Shown here in pieces: positions 1-11,261 of a stretch of 64,000 bases of DNA. Positions within the stretch are counted from its first letter, which is position 1; each line of letters opens with the position of its first letter. A program made the translations under genes and the position numbers. The notes under the pieces are model-generated. The model was not told where the DNA came from, did no database searches, and saw only the letters and a program-made list of their open reading frames with translations. This DNA comes from Acanthococcus lagerstroemiae (taxonomy: Eukaryota; Arthropoda; Insecta; Hemiptera; Eriococcidae), in contig CM063114.1 of NCBI GenBank assembly GCA_031841125.1, forward strand, positions 3,534,001 through 3,598,000, in the 5' to 3' direction.

Positions 1-420
1 GCAATGACCAGGGACACAACAATGACAAATTGATGGAAAAGTACAAAATCCTACACACAGAAAACAACACAAGAAAAAGAAAATTAAAAGAACAAGTAGA
101 AATAATAAAGGCAAAAACAAAACAAAACAACCTAATAAATACAACAACTAACTTCCAAAGTGAGAACTTATTCCAACTAATAACATAACACCGACGGGTT
201 GAACAGACTGCACAACCACAGACAACCAATCAGAGCACACAACCAATAACAATAACCACTGATTGGACAGACTGCATATTCACAGACAACCAATAGGAAC
301 GCAAGACTAATCAGGCTCACCATACGGTACTACCCTCGACTATAACTACAGGACCATAAGAGACAAGTCTCATTTAGGGTACTCCACTGATGATGGCATA
401 ACAGCCGAAAGCGCTCTGGA
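1..420 (+). mobile_element. 3' end of a Penelope-like retroelement
   Basis: The first 188 bases are an open frame ending in TAA, and the following ~230 bases form an untranslated tail containing the phrase CTGATGATGGCATAACAGCC, the kind of element-end sequence often seen after Penelope-like or LINE open reading frames. The 5' part lies outside the window. The family call rests on the short C-terminal peptide described in the next entry, so the element could instead be another non-LTR retrotransposon. Confidence 0.5.
3..188 (+). pseudogene. C-terminus of GIY-YIG endonuclease-type retroelement protein (partial)
   Basis: Reading frame 3 gives 61 residues and a stop. The central part, K-I-L-H-T-E-N-N followed by K-R-K-L-K-E-Q-V-E-I, resembles the conserved tail of Penelope-like proteins, where a GIY-YIG nuclease domain ends in an E-N/D-x-x-x-K-R-x-x-x-E pattern just before the terminal Asn/Leu-rich peptide. 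The catalytic GIY and YIG motifs would lie upstream of base 1 and cannot be checked. No in-frame stop is visible in this fragment, so it may be the end of an intact protein. The family assignment is an inference from a short stretch. Confidence 0.45.
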
Positions 421-1074
421 ATACAAAAGAAGGAAAAGTGAATTGGCACACCCTACAAAAGGAGTTCACTCACACTCCAAAATGGACACTGAAATATCCC
501 TTACCCACTTGGTTATATTTCATTATTTTTGTTTCATTCTGGTCTTCCAAGATCTTCTGGCTAAGTTCTACTCCATCAAGATTGAAAAATATTTTTAAAC
601 ATCTGGTTTTTCCGTGTCTGTTAACACATTTTAAAACTTCTGTAAAAGACTCTTCATGACTTCTTTCAGAAGCACTGACTCCGTAGAATTCATTTAAATA
701 CTTGTTAGTTTAAGACACTCTTATGAACTTTTCAATGCTTTTTCCAAACTTCTTTGAGACATAATTTCTTGGGGAGGGGGTAAAAAGCTCCGTGACTTTC
801 AGACAGTTTTTCAATTTATCTGTCAGTATGGAGAAAAATACTTGTAATTATTAGATATCTATGCATTTATCTACCATCTCCAGAGTATCCCCTCCTTCCC
901 CCGTAACAAATAATGAACTTGAAAGTTTTGAGACGAGTGAACTACAAATTATAAGTCGGGTTATTTACCCAATCATATTCTTTGTAACTTTCCCCATTAA
1001 GAGCAATATCATTTTCTTGATTCGTGAACAATTTCTTCGTATTTTTCGTTACTCTGCATGTTGAATCACTTTCC

Positions 1075-2525
1075 ACGCTAATTTTTTTCTGTCTGGTTAC
1101 CACAATTGTCATCTTGCACCTCCTTCCCATCGGTATATTGCGCTACAGTTCGGGGAATACGGCCTAAAAGTTACCAAACCTGAATTTAGCGATATTTGGA
1201 ACGAGTTACACAACCCAACAAATCTAAATTTGTTGAAATTCTCCGGGTAATGAACAGATGATTGTAGAAGTATTTTCAACGCTGATTCTAACTCCAAGCT
1301 TCATTTTGTGTAAAGGGCTCGATATGTTTATTCGTTTGCTGGGAATTTTAACATTTAGATGCTGTTAAGCGTAAGGGAACCAACCAGCAAAATCTGTTTT
1401 TTTGAGAACACATGATTCGAAGTTCAAGAGCCATGTAGAAACTATTTAACATAGCGTTCACTGATAAGCTTCTTTCAATGTGAGTACATATTTTTGAATC
1501 GGAGGCACAATTTTGAAAAATACTGCTTTTTACGCTCTTTTCAACGATACTAATAACTCATTTTGTTTATAAATGTTGGTTGGGTTCCTAACGCTTAACA
1601 GCGTCTACGTATTCAGAATTTCAGAAGCGGTATGTTGGTCACGCTGAGTTAACATGTTTCGTTATCGGACGAGTTCGACTGTGTTGTGTTAAGGAGGTAT
1701 GCACGCTACCAGGTGATACTGCGGAGCTCGCTGAAAGACGCTTGTTGTCGGCTGCACAGCTGCGCGCATTAGTTGCAGCTTGCAGTGCGTCCAGTTTGCG
1801 TACTTCAGAATGATCAAACCAAGGTAGAATCGTTTTATTCTGTTTGAAATAGATCAAGCTCTTTGCGAAAAATTAAGCTCGGCGTTGAATTGGGCGTTCA
1901 AAATACTTCTAGAATCATCTAGTGCTGTACCGGAGAATTTTTGGCGGTTGGGTTGTGTTATTAGATACTCATATTGAACTTTACAAAATACTAGAACCCC
2001 CTCCCCTCATTGCATGGGCCACAGTTTCAAATATGGGGTAAACAGATGAAAGGAGGGAGGTGAATAAGCCCCATAAACGATATAACTCTGTGAAGTGGTA
2101 AAGTTGCCGAAGAAGATGATTATTATCGTCATAAGGTATGTTCATCTGTATTAGAATGTAATAATTCTTAACGGGAATATCTTGAACTCCATTTTGAGCA
2201 GCTCTAATCTAGATACAAAAAAATTGCTAACGATCTTTTTTATGGGAAATTTAATGTACAATCTATTGCGAATAAAAAAACAGTAGCTTCAATGGGCAAG
2301 TTTCACGGAAAATTGAAAAAATGTGAAAATTTTCTGATATAATTTGTACTAAAATTGATTTTATGAACACCCTATTGAACCGATTCCGACCATTTATTTT
2401 TCTGTGTTTACCACAACTGCCCTCTACTATTACCTACTGGTACCATTTTCTATCTCCAGTCGTGAAAAAAAAAAAATCTCAAAGATTGGGATATAAACTC
2501 AAAGTAGCTGACATCTGGCGGCGGA
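1075..2525. repeat. Copy 1 of a long dispersed repeat ('family A'), interrupted
   Basis: The segments around 1080-1205 and 1930-2525 share long similarity with 34020-34337 plus 37216-37520 and with 41330-41500. Shared landmarks are the words GGTTACCACAA, AATTTGTACTAAAATTGATT, and the phrase about ATACTAGAACCCCCTCCCCTC. The copy is interrupted at 1358-1605 by a TIR element. The stretch 1620-1815 has no counterpart in the other copies and holds a 60-codon plus-strand open frame with no recognised domain. Nothing here reads as a transposase. Confidence 0.6.
1358..1605 (+). mobile_element. MITE 'GGACGCT', copy 1
   Basis: About 248 bp bounded by imperfect inverted repeats, GATGCTGTTAAGCGTAAGGG at the left and its near complement ending AACGCTTAACAGCGTC at the right. 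The inside is A/T-rich and non-coding. Three more copies occur in the window (11929-12144, 48914-49162, and a piece at 59036-59181). The transposase family is unknown. Confidence 0.7.
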
Positions 2526-3841
2526 ATACGTAACTAACAAAACCGGGATCTTGGTTCTTCTTTACATGCTGTTTAATGAGGCAAAGTAATTTTTTTTTTA
2601 ATTGTAGTTAATTCAGGAGTGGTTGTCGAGAATTAAAATTTGGTGTGTAAGTACACGAAATGGCATCCGAAATAAAATTTGTGAGGCAAAGATTTCAAAT
2701 TGGAGATACGAGTACGTAATGTTCATATTTTGCTACAGGTATCGATATATTTTCAGAAAAGAAACATCAGTTCTTTTCAAAATTATTATAGCAATGAGAG
2801 AGATTCTAATTAGGCGTGGGAGGAGTCTTCTCTCTGAAACTTCTATTAACTAGCCATTTCGAGAAAGTATTGTCAGTTATCCACCGAAATGATTTTAATG
2901 GCAAAATTGAAATCCTCTTCCTCCCCTTTGAAAAGTAACTACAATACGTCCCTGTCGGCAACGATCTAGAACAAAAGGTCGGTTACTCTCACCTTACACC
3001 TTCATATGTTCTTACCCGGAGTAACGGTGCTCAAAATGTCTTTTGGTGATAGAGAACTACTAAGCTTATAGATATACAGAGGGGTTCGAGGCTCAAGAAT
3101 TCAACACTTCTCAGTCCAAAACAAGTATACTTTTAATAATTTTCCCTTTTGAACACCTCTTTTTGATAGAAATTATCATATTTTTGGTTAGAAATTTTCT
3201 AACCCCTCACAAATTCAGATACACTGTGATTTAATCCTGGGATTAGGTTTTACAATATTCATTTTTTTAATAAAAATATTTCGAAAAACTTCAACGATGA
3301 TGTTTAAGGAAATAATAAAATATTTTTATTAAATAATATTTATAATAAATTTTAATTTATTAAAATGATAACTCAAATTATTAATTAAAAAAAAATTATT
3401 TTTGAGGAAATCTGAGTATTAATTATTATTTTGATTGATCGACTTTTTCTATTCATATTATTTTAACATAGGTATTATAATAATATTAATTATTTATTCA
3501 ATAATGCTCCACTTGTCGCTTGAAGGTTGAATACCCCTTCTCATCAGGGTCCAAAACAAGTATGATTCTTAATTAATTTTCCATTTTGAATTTCTTTTTT
3601 TTTCTTGGTAAGAATTATGATTAGGTCAAGTGCCAAATATTGATATACTTTTATCAAATGGCCCCTGTTGCCCCCCCCCCATATCAGTACTGAACCCTGA
3701 AATTGTGATTAATAATAAATTTCAACCTTCTACTTTCATTTTTCTCGGCATACAGGGATTTCAAAAAATGTCTGCAAAAACATTTGACATCTGGTGTCAA
3801 ATTTTAATCCCTTGACGGATTTCAATCTCAAGCTTATTCAA
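2526..3841. other. AT-rich non-coding stretch
   Basis: No supported gene. The part at 3245-3515 is almost pure A/T (runs of AATAATATTTATAAT type). Short open frames here have no recognisable domain and no good splice signals. A run of ten C lies near 3668. Confidence 0.5.
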
Positions 3842-4057
3842 GGACGTACCGATAAAGGGGCAGGGGGCAACTTACCCCTCCTGTAGGAATTTTTCAACCA
3901 GCAGTCGGGAAAATTTACCATTTCAGTCAGGCAAGTTGGGAAAATCCAACAAGTTGAAAGATTTTGTTTTTGCTTTGATACTTGGGAATTCTAAATTGAG
4001 TCAGTTGGGACTTTCGCCTTTTTTACTCTCCCACAGAAAACTCTTCGGTACGTCTCT
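3842..4057 (+). mobile_element. MITE 'AGGGACGTACC', copy a
   Basis: Begins AGGACGTACCGA and ends TCGGTACGTCTCT, an inverted pair. The inside includes GGCAGGGGGCAAC, AAAATTTACCATTTCAGTC, and a phrase AATCCAACAAGTTGAAAG repeated in all copies. Related copies are 5508-5790, 35459-36095 and 50073-50369; the last two are in opposite orientation. Confidence 0.7.
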
Positions 4058-5507
4058 GAGCTTATCACACTTTTACTTACACGTTGAAATATTTCATACA
4101 TTTCGATATGGATAGTAAAACGTACAATAGTTTCCTTTCCAGACATATTTTAAAAAATATCAAATGTTGATCTGGTCACATTCGATACCTAGATTATGAA
4201 AATTTTTTGCCAAATGTTGATCTTTTTTCAAACTTCGAAATCTTGAATGTTGACATCGGAAATATAAATTATATCAATAACACTGGTAAGTTAGCTCATA
4301 AGTACAGCAAATTTCTGAAAATCATTGAACTGGAACACTTTATCATTTTTTTTATTCGAATTCATGTGACCCTCAAACAGCCGGTTCGAAGTAAAAATTT
4401 TAAAATCTTCCAAAGGTAGTTCATTTGAATCCATGTCAGTACATATGCATGTCACAGTAAAAGTCGATAATTCTGGGAATGTCGATAATAACTAGCGATG
4501 ATAATAACTAGCGATTATCGACATTGACGGACTGTTTTAGGGCAAATAGCCGTGGCGTGCATTCCAGGCAAGCAAGGTAAGCGCCGCTTACCCTGAAGAT
4601 TCCCGAGAAAATAAGTTTTTATGCACAATATCAACTTCAACTTGTAACAACTAAAAGATAATGAAACACTGTTCAAAACAGAGACTGTATTGACGCTTAC
4701 GCTTAAGTATATGATAAATTTACGGGGTACGTGAGGATACAGTTGAACAGGTAAATGTCTTTCAGGCATGTGGATTCAGGGAAATGTCATGTAACCACAG
4801 ATGGGTATACTGTTCGGCGTTCAGCAATCCTCGTACATATTCATATAGGCCAGCGAGCGAGCTGTGCGCTGGATCTATCGCTTCTTTTCCATACTGCACA
4901 TAACATCGTACGACTACCTCCCCCCGCCATCGTGTAAATTACCAACACAAAAACACACTAGTGCTTTCAACGCGACGAAACCTGTGCATTGGATTCCGTT
5001 CTGGAAGCGCTTTGAGTCTCGCTTGGCTCGGCTTGGAGACACACAAACGTCGAAGTTTTTCAGCAAAACGTGATTATGTTCTTCTACTAGACAGCGCGTT
5101 TTGTTTGAATGCTCGTTTTTTTTTTGTTTTTGCCCACAAAATGCGTGTTTGAGATATTATTGAAAACCCGTTTTCGCGATCTACTCTTAATGAACAATTA
5201 GAAATTATTAATGGTGGTAAGCCTAAACTAGAATTACTATTTTTAAAAACTGGGCAGAAGAAAGGTGGTTCGATTTTTACTAGACATTTTCAGGTATCGC
5301 AGAATGAATACATTTTGTGGGTAACCCATTGTGAAGATGGTGGAAAACTGTTTTGTTAGCTATATTATTCGTCGCAGAAAAGGATAAATGCATATGGAAT
5401 GACCCCGCACAGGGATACAACTTGAATAATTTGATCAATGCCCTTTTGCAGTAGCATGTAGCATGTTTCATACTTTTATTTTGATTTTTACTTTACCTCT
5501 ATGCTCA

Positions 5508-5790
5508 GGGACATACCAATGGGGGGGGGGGGCTTACCCCCAGTAGGAATTTTTCTCTCAGCAGTTAAAAAACTTTACCATTTCAGTCCGGCGAAGTTGG
5601 AAAAATCCAATAAGTCAAAGGTTTTTTTGCTATGATATTTCGGAATTTTGAGTTGAGTCAGTTGGTAAAATCCAACCAATTGAAAGGTTTTTTTTTGTTT
5701 TGCTTCGATCTTGGGGATTTTGAGTTGAGTCAGTTGGGACTTCACAATTTAGTCCCCCCCCCCCCCCTGCAGAACTCTTTGGTACATCCT
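5508..5790 (+). mobile_element. MITE 'AGGGACGTACC', copy b
   Basis: Starts AGGGACATACCAAT and ends TTTGGTACATCCT. It contains a 12-base G run near its left end, a run of C near its right end, and two successive units of the family's internal ~80-bp repeat (AAAATCCAAYMARTYRAAAG, then GTTGAGTCAGTTGG). Confidence 0.7.
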
Positions 5791-6875
5791 TGTCTACACT
5801 TATCGCTTACCTTCTAAAAAAACTCACCGCACGCCACTGGCAAATGGATAGTAAAAAGTTTTTATCAACATTAACTAGGTATTGTGTGCATTAACTAAAG
5901 ATTGTCGATAATCGCTAGCAGCGCGTAGTGAAAGTTGAAAAAATATTTCTCGCGTCGTCAAAAAGGTAAGAAAAAAAGATTTGGTCATTATTTGTATGAA
6001 TTTCATGTAAATGCTACGTACGCGCTCGTGCCACTAGGTGGGCAGCATATTCTTACATGCCTTTAGAATTCCATAACATCCCCCACCACTTTCTCAAACA
6101 ATCATTACTCGAAAGATATAATTCAAAGCTATGACCAAAACGAAATAATTGCTTTTTGTGTGTGTGTGTGGGGGGGGGGGAGCCACATCATGTATAGCCT
6201 AGCGGCTAGAGACGTGGGGACTGTATGGATTACATTTTGGAGTAGAGGTTCATGGCTTTTACGAATGTTATGAGTTCAAGGTTTTAGGTGTGATTGTCGA
6301 AGAGCAAAGATTCTAGTGTTGATTTTGGGATACGTGAGAGTTTCGCTGGGTTTGGAATTTTGGGCATTTGGGTAATTACATTGTTAATGGAGACAGGAGT
6401 ATTACATGTATCGCAGATTGATTGGGGTAGCTTGTTCAGGATATAGCTATGAGTAAGAGCGGAGTGTCCAGTTCTTAGTCTGAAAAGTATTACTTCGTCT
6501 TTTCTGGACTTTTGGTAGGATGTTTTCGAGGAGTGAAATGTGGTTTTATGGATTTTAGTTTGTTAGCTGGTGGGACTTGATCCCAGTGTCGTTGAAAGGA
6601 TAATTTTGTCTGATAAAACACTTGATGAACAAAATAAATACATCAAATGTCTAATCGTTACTGCATATGCAGGGGACAGAGCTGAGAGAGGAGGATGTGG
6701 ATAAACCTTCCCTAGACAATTGTTCAGCTGAATTTGAATGGAATTCTAAGATCTTCCATATTTTCCCTACTCCCTCTTTAGAGCTTAAATTTCTCTTTTT
6801 ATAGAACAATAAAGTTAAGGATTTCAAGTCACAAAATTCTAAGGGAGGAGGAATTCATTTAACGAAAATGTAATA

Positions 6876-6990
6876 CAGGGTGTCTACCAAATACAAATTT
6901 GTGAAGTTCATGACCTTCCCATAACTTTTTTCATGAGCTCACAATACTCATCCTAGGGGTCTTAAATGGCAAAAACAAAAACTAATTTTG
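6876..6990 (+). mobile_element. One terminus of a CAGGGTGTCTACC element
   Basis: CAGGGTGTCTACC at 6876 matches the terminus of the complete elements at 23880, 34338 and 35069. No matching right terminus was found within the next few hundred bases, so this is probably a truncated copy. Confidence 0.45.
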
Positions 6991-7461
6991 AAATTTCAGC
7001 GATACACATTCAACTCGTGTATCTGATAAAGTCTAATACCTAGTCGTGGTAATAAAAGCAAATTTTCGAGTACATTAATCATCAACTTTCACTACAAGCT
7101 GCTAGCGATTATCGATAACACAAGTTAATGTACACAGTACCTAGTTAATGTTCATAAAAATATTTAAATTATCAACTTCAACTACCTCTCGTAGGTAGTA
7201 TCGATAATGATTAGTGATTATCGATAATGTCTAATTATCGACTTTCACGGTAAAATACATACAAACACCCACGTATGTCGAAAAGTGAGTTAAACTATTT
7301 ACCATTTTCGATGTTTTCGAATTACTTTTTCCTAAGTTCGAAAATTATTGCATTTTAGTACATTTTTCAACACAGGAACTCAAAATTATCACGAGATAAC
7401 ACATATTACGTTTTCACAGTTGAAAATATGTAAAATGATATGGTGAAGGTTCACTCTATAT

Positions 7462-7691
7462 CAGCGGTTCTCAAACTTTTGTGAATGACGACCCCAATTT
7501 CGAAGTTAGCCAATTTTTCGCGACCCATTTCCAAAAGTAGGGAGATAAATGAATGAAATCATGATCATGAACAGCCACTTCGGTTCAATAGTAGTAATGC
7601 AATAGTTGAGTTTTTCAGAATTTTCCGCGACCCACCTAGGTTTTTTTCGCGAACCAGAAAAGGGTCGCGACCCACACTTTGAGAACCGCTG
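7462..7691. mobile_element. hAT-type MITE with 8-bp target duplication
   Basis: Bounded by CAGCGGTTCTCAAA at the left and its complement TTTGAGAACCGCTG at the right, with an exact 8-bp direct repeat CTCTATAT on both sides (7454-7461 and 7692-7699). The terminal sequence and the 8-bp duplication are typical of non-autonomous hAT elements. The interior has GGGTCGCGACCC-like repeats and no transposase. Confidence 0.9.
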
Positions 7692-7945
7692 CTCTATATG
7701 ATTCACCAAAAAAAAAAAAAAAACTGCAAACCCTCCAACGGAAATTTTTCGAACCTTGAAAAAAGGATCAATATTCGATACCTAGGTCAACATTTGGCAC
7801 TTTACCTTATTTGGGGTAGAAATTTTCCAACCCCCGTCCCCTGCAGAATGTCTGTGTATTTACGCGCCTACTATATCCAACTTCAAACTAGAAATTCGAA
7901 TCTTCTTTAAGCATTGTCTCTTAAGAAATTAATATTTGTACGTAC

Positions 7946-8070
7946 TTTGTGTAATCTTTGCGACGGGCCGTCGTTTTTATGATAATCTTTGGTGATTTTT
8001 CCGACGACAATCTGGTAATAATCGCTTTCGTGTTTCAGTGGAGCCATTTCATCAGGAAAACAGTGGGACG
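7946..8070 (-). CDS. Serine protease (ModSP-like), exon with catalytic histidine
   Basis: On the minus strand a CAG acceptor (last base 8071) is followed by a 125-nt exon ending at a GTACGT donor. With the single G carried over from the upstream exon (9516-9343) it reads A-S-H-C-F-P-D-E, which is the AAHC box of trypsin-fold proteases with Ala to Ser at the second position; the catalytic histidine and its disulfide cysteine are kept. It continues Y-Y-Q-I-V-V-G-K-I-T-K-D-Y, matching the Y-x-V-x-x-G-K-Y-x-R-D pattern of insect modular serine proteases (ModSP), which start the Toll pathway protease cascade in haemolymph. The phase joins exactly to the upstream exon. The next exon (catalytic Asp) was not found between 1 and 7940, so the gene may run off the window or be incomplete. 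Confidence 0.75.
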
Positions 8071-9342
8071 CTGGAAGAACATGAATTTTATGTACTCAAC
8101 AGGTAAGAAGCTATAATTTTATGCCTGTATTCTTAATGACTGATGCAAATAGAATACGATCCAGAGCAAATCATCATGATGTGCTGCCTTCCCTCTGTAT
8201 AAGAACAACTATTCGTCCTTACAACGAGCTATACACGGTCAATAGAAATTATCTCATGAAAAATGATCACTAAAATGATATCTTATCATTATAATTATGA
8301 CCTTATTCTGTGTATACGTTCACTATTATTGACTCAGGGCTCAATAATGATCATTTTTATTGACAGTGTACAGCCCGCTTTCTAGTTCTTTCTCTGTCTT
8401 TTTATCTTCAGATTTTTCAGTGGTGCTTTCTTTCCTTAGTAAGCACGTAACGTCATCTGTTCCATTTTACCCCTCATGCAAACTCGATGCTCTGGAAAAT
8501 TCCTCGAGACGTTATAAGACTCAGAACCCAATTAAAAATAAACAAATTATTGATTTTTTTGGTCTCATACGGCTTTATACAGAGTATACAGAGATAATTC
8601 CTATCTTTGTCTAGTATCTTTCCGGGTAAAAAAGGTTTCTTTCTCCAAAAGGGGGCTAGAACGTACCATGAACTTTGGAACGTTGTATTAAAATGTATAG
8701 AACAAAATATCGAAATAGGGATCTCTTGGATTGCTGCTTTCGAATTTTGCACCAGATTTTTGAAGCGGCACCGAATTTGGTAAATCTAAATTTTAAACTT
8801 AAAATGGAAATTACCTTTCTTGAAAAACTGAGCTAAGTTGGAGGTACGTTCGAGCCCCTTTTTTGAAAGAGAGAAAGTGTTTTCATCCAAAAATAAATTA
8901 GACTCTCCCACCTCATAATCTTTGTTGACCCCGTGGCGATTCAATTTCCCGTTCGAAAAAAACATGGGTGTACTTTTTTATAACCTGTATAACTTTTTCA
9001 GTTGTAATTACCCTAGTGAAGCAGTCCATCGCACCAACCTTTCTTCATAGCCGATTGACTCGGGGAATTTCTTCTTTTGCTCCTTCACGTAAATCTCACG
9101 CAACTTCGTTAAAAATTTCTTAATTTCGACTCGAATATTATTCTTACTTGTTAGAAATATTCAACGACTAGTAAGTCGATAAATCGTAGATGTATATGCT
9201 CGGTACCAAAATCTCGGTTTTGAAAATTTTTATTTTACCCTATCGGGGTACTCATTTTTATATCTCTATGAATATTGGAAACGGCAACATGAATTACGAA
9301 TACGAGCCTTAATGTATTTAATCTACGTATGTGGACTCTTAC

Positions 9343-9516
9343 CTGAGACGATCATCACTGGAGACACGATAGTGCCACCGCAGATGAATTTGAAAGACGA
9401 ATTCGATATCTCATATACTGCAACGTGCCATGCTAAATCACCTACTGCAACCTCGCTTCCATTGATAATTTTAATACTGGGGCTGGATCTTCCGCAGTCT
9501 TGAATTTTAACAAAAA
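9343..9516 (-). CDS. Serine protease (ModSP-like), activation-site exon
   Basis: The minus-strand frame reads D-C-G-R-S-S, then I-K-I-I-N-G-S-E-V-A-V-G, L-A-W-H-V-A-V-Y, and F-I-C-G-G-T-I-V-S, ending in a TCAG|GTAAGA donor. This is the start of a trypsin catalytic domain: the linking Cys before the cleavage site, the I-x-N-G N-terminus exposed on activation, W-H-V-A-V-Y and the CGG-T box. The W-H-V in place of P-W-x-V and the general spacing point to ModSP. The exon ends in phase 1, the usual place for the intron before AAHC, and joins 8070-7946 (about 1.27 kb intron). The start at 9516 assumes the AAAACAG acceptor; a second AG at TTCAAG 16 nt further on is possible. CCP or LDLa exons that should precede it were not recognised. 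Confidence 0.78.
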
Positions 9517-9635
9517 CTGTTTTAAGTACTTTAGTGAAACCCCCGAATCGCTAATTTTATCTCGTTGTAGTTGTCTTTCTCCATTGGTGAATTCAAGGAC
9601 CCCAGAGTGCGCTGTAAGTCACCACAATATACCTG

Positions 9636-10541
9636 TGTGGTAACCGACGGCAAGACTCCTGCGAGGTGGTAGGATAGCCCGGTTTAGGTTGGTGGAACCA
9701 CGACACCACGTGTAGCTCTCGACTAGCTCAATGAGATCTACAGGGACAGGAAAAAGGCACTTAGGGACTTTCTCAATCGACTGCGTTCACGGTTGCGAGG
9801 TAACTCAAGATTTTGAAAGAGCTCTGCCTAGCGAATACCTCGAGTGACGTGTCCTACTCTGACACGTAGGTAAGCAGGAAGGACGACGACACGAGAACAA
9901 CGACACACAAAGAACACAGAGACTAATGTATGACGGTGTTTACTCGGGAAGGCTTATTAATAACGGAGACGACGACGAAAACAAAAGTACAAACTTCTAT
10001 GTAGACTAACGGACAGCACGATCCCGGGTGGATGGCACGTGGAATGCGTGAGGTCCCGCGTTGATGGTCTATCGAAACGCGGCGTGCAGAACTCGCGGAA
10101 GTCGAGAAGGATCGCAGATGATTCGCGACGAATCTACGTTAGAACTCCAACAAATCGAATTATCGCCAAAAAGGCTCGCAAAACCGCTTTGACTCCAAAA
10201 CTACACTTTTATGAAAACGTGGGCGAAAGAGGCCTTCGAGGAACGTCGACGGGAACTTTACACGGTAACGTCCAAAAAGCGAGTCCACGCTGCGGCTATT
10301 TCTCGGATGGTCATCGGTGATTTACCCCCTCCCTTAGACAGGTCATGGAAGTCACGGAAAAAGAGGAAAAGTCGACGATATCGAAAAAGAGCACACAGAC
10401 AGGTATTAACAGGAAGCAACATGTAGGAACGGGAACAAACGTATAAGGATAGAAGAGAGAAGAGGTAATCTATATCGTATCAATCGTATGAATCGATACG
10501 ATGCCTTGACCATTCGGAACTAGCGTAGCTGGGTTACCACA
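9636..10541. mobile_element. Solo LTR (LTR retrotransposon)
   Basis: A 906-bp block opens with TGTGGTAACC and closes with GGTTACCACA, perfect 10-bp inverted ends with the TG...CA bases of LTRs. It is flanked by a 4-bp direct repeat CCTG (9632-9635 and 10542-10545), fitting Gypsy-type integration. It is richer in G+C than its surroundings and contains short open frames (for example 10039-10320) that show no retroviral domain. No second LTR or gag-pol was seen, so recombination to a solo LTR is the likely history. It lies upstream of the protease exon at 9516. Confidence 0.85.
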
Positions 10542-10769
10542 CCTGCATACAGCACCAAGACAGACCTGAAGTATGAGTCCATTTTTCTTTGACCAAAAAT
10601 TAAGTTAAAGATGATCCTTTGCTTTGGATTTGCAAAACTGAGATTGTTTCCGGTATCATGCGTGGAACGCCTGAATAGTATTGGTGCTAAAACCGGAGAG
10701 ACGTGGGGCCGTTGCCCCTTATGTAGGTGCTGAGTCGGTATTATTATTTCTACTTGTCTCCTTTCCCAG

Positions 10770-10853
10770 GATAACTATGAAAATGGGAGTTCGCTCGCAC
10801 GAAATTGTATGTGCCTGGACGAATGTGTTGGACGGTCATGTCCTTGTAACCGA
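10770..10853 (+). CDS. Candidate exon with pre-SET-like cysteine pattern
   Basis: An 84-nt segment sits between a strong pyrimidine-rich acceptor (CTCCTTTCCCAG) and a GTGAGA donor, and is open in phase 0 at both ends. It reads D-N-Y-E-N-G, then C-M-C-L-D-E-C-V-G-R-S-C-P-C-N-R. The spacing C-x-C-x3-C-x4-C-x-C is that of the zinc-binding pre-SET region of G9a/EHMT-type histone methyltransferases. No neighbouring exon of such a gene was recognised on the plus strand, so this could be a lone relic, a small Cys-rich exon of another gene, or chance. Confidence 0.3.
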
Positions 10854-11261
10854 GTGAGAAATGACCTACTTTTCTCTGTATGTAAAAAAATGATCCTCTC
10901 TCTTTTATGTCTTACGCATTGGAAAGGCCTATATCTTATACCTTGAGACTGGAGGGTCCAAGGCAGCTGGTGTGTTGGTTTCCCTTTGTAGTATTCATCA
11001 GGTAGGCAATCTGCTTGGAGTTTTGTCTGTCTTCATGCCTTAAGCTGAAGACAGACTGTCATTATTTTGTCTTTTTATGTCTTTCTACACAGTCGGTTAT
11101 GTTTTGAGATGTGACATCTCAGAGTCCAAAATAGGTAGTCAGCCCTGCAAATTTTCAAATTTTTATGTAGGCAACCCGCGCGGCGATTTTGACATTTTCA
11201 TGTTTTTATTTTGGCACGTAAAAAAAAAGTCAAAATCTGAGGTAATGCTCAAAAGGGCGCT

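Larger units (their letters stand above)
4440..7260. repeat. Dispersed inverted segments with TCGATAAT/CTAGCGATTATCGA motifs
   Basis: The palindrome-rich motif TAACTAGCGATTATCGAC occurs at 4485-4525, in a related form at 5905-5930, and again inverted at 7100-7245. A segment of about 85 bp at 5857-5942 is the near reverse complement of 7074-7163. This suggests termini of one or more old elements. No coding capacity was recognised between them. The MITE copy b (5508-5790) lies inside. Confidence 0.5.

Noticed and set aside
8040..8102. Plus-strand exon-like segment (GTTTCAG acceptor, CAACAG|GTAAGA donor)
   Set aside because: It overlaps the minus-strand protease exon with the catalytic histidine, which joins in phase to another exon of the same domain; the plus-strand signals are most likely chance.
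9312..9503. Plus-strand open frame of 63 codons
   Set aside because: Complement of the protease activation-site exon; the minus-strand reading has clear trypsin motifs.
10039..10426. Arg/Lys-rich overlapping open frames
   Set aside because: Inside the solo LTR; no gag, pol or nucleocapsid motif seen.
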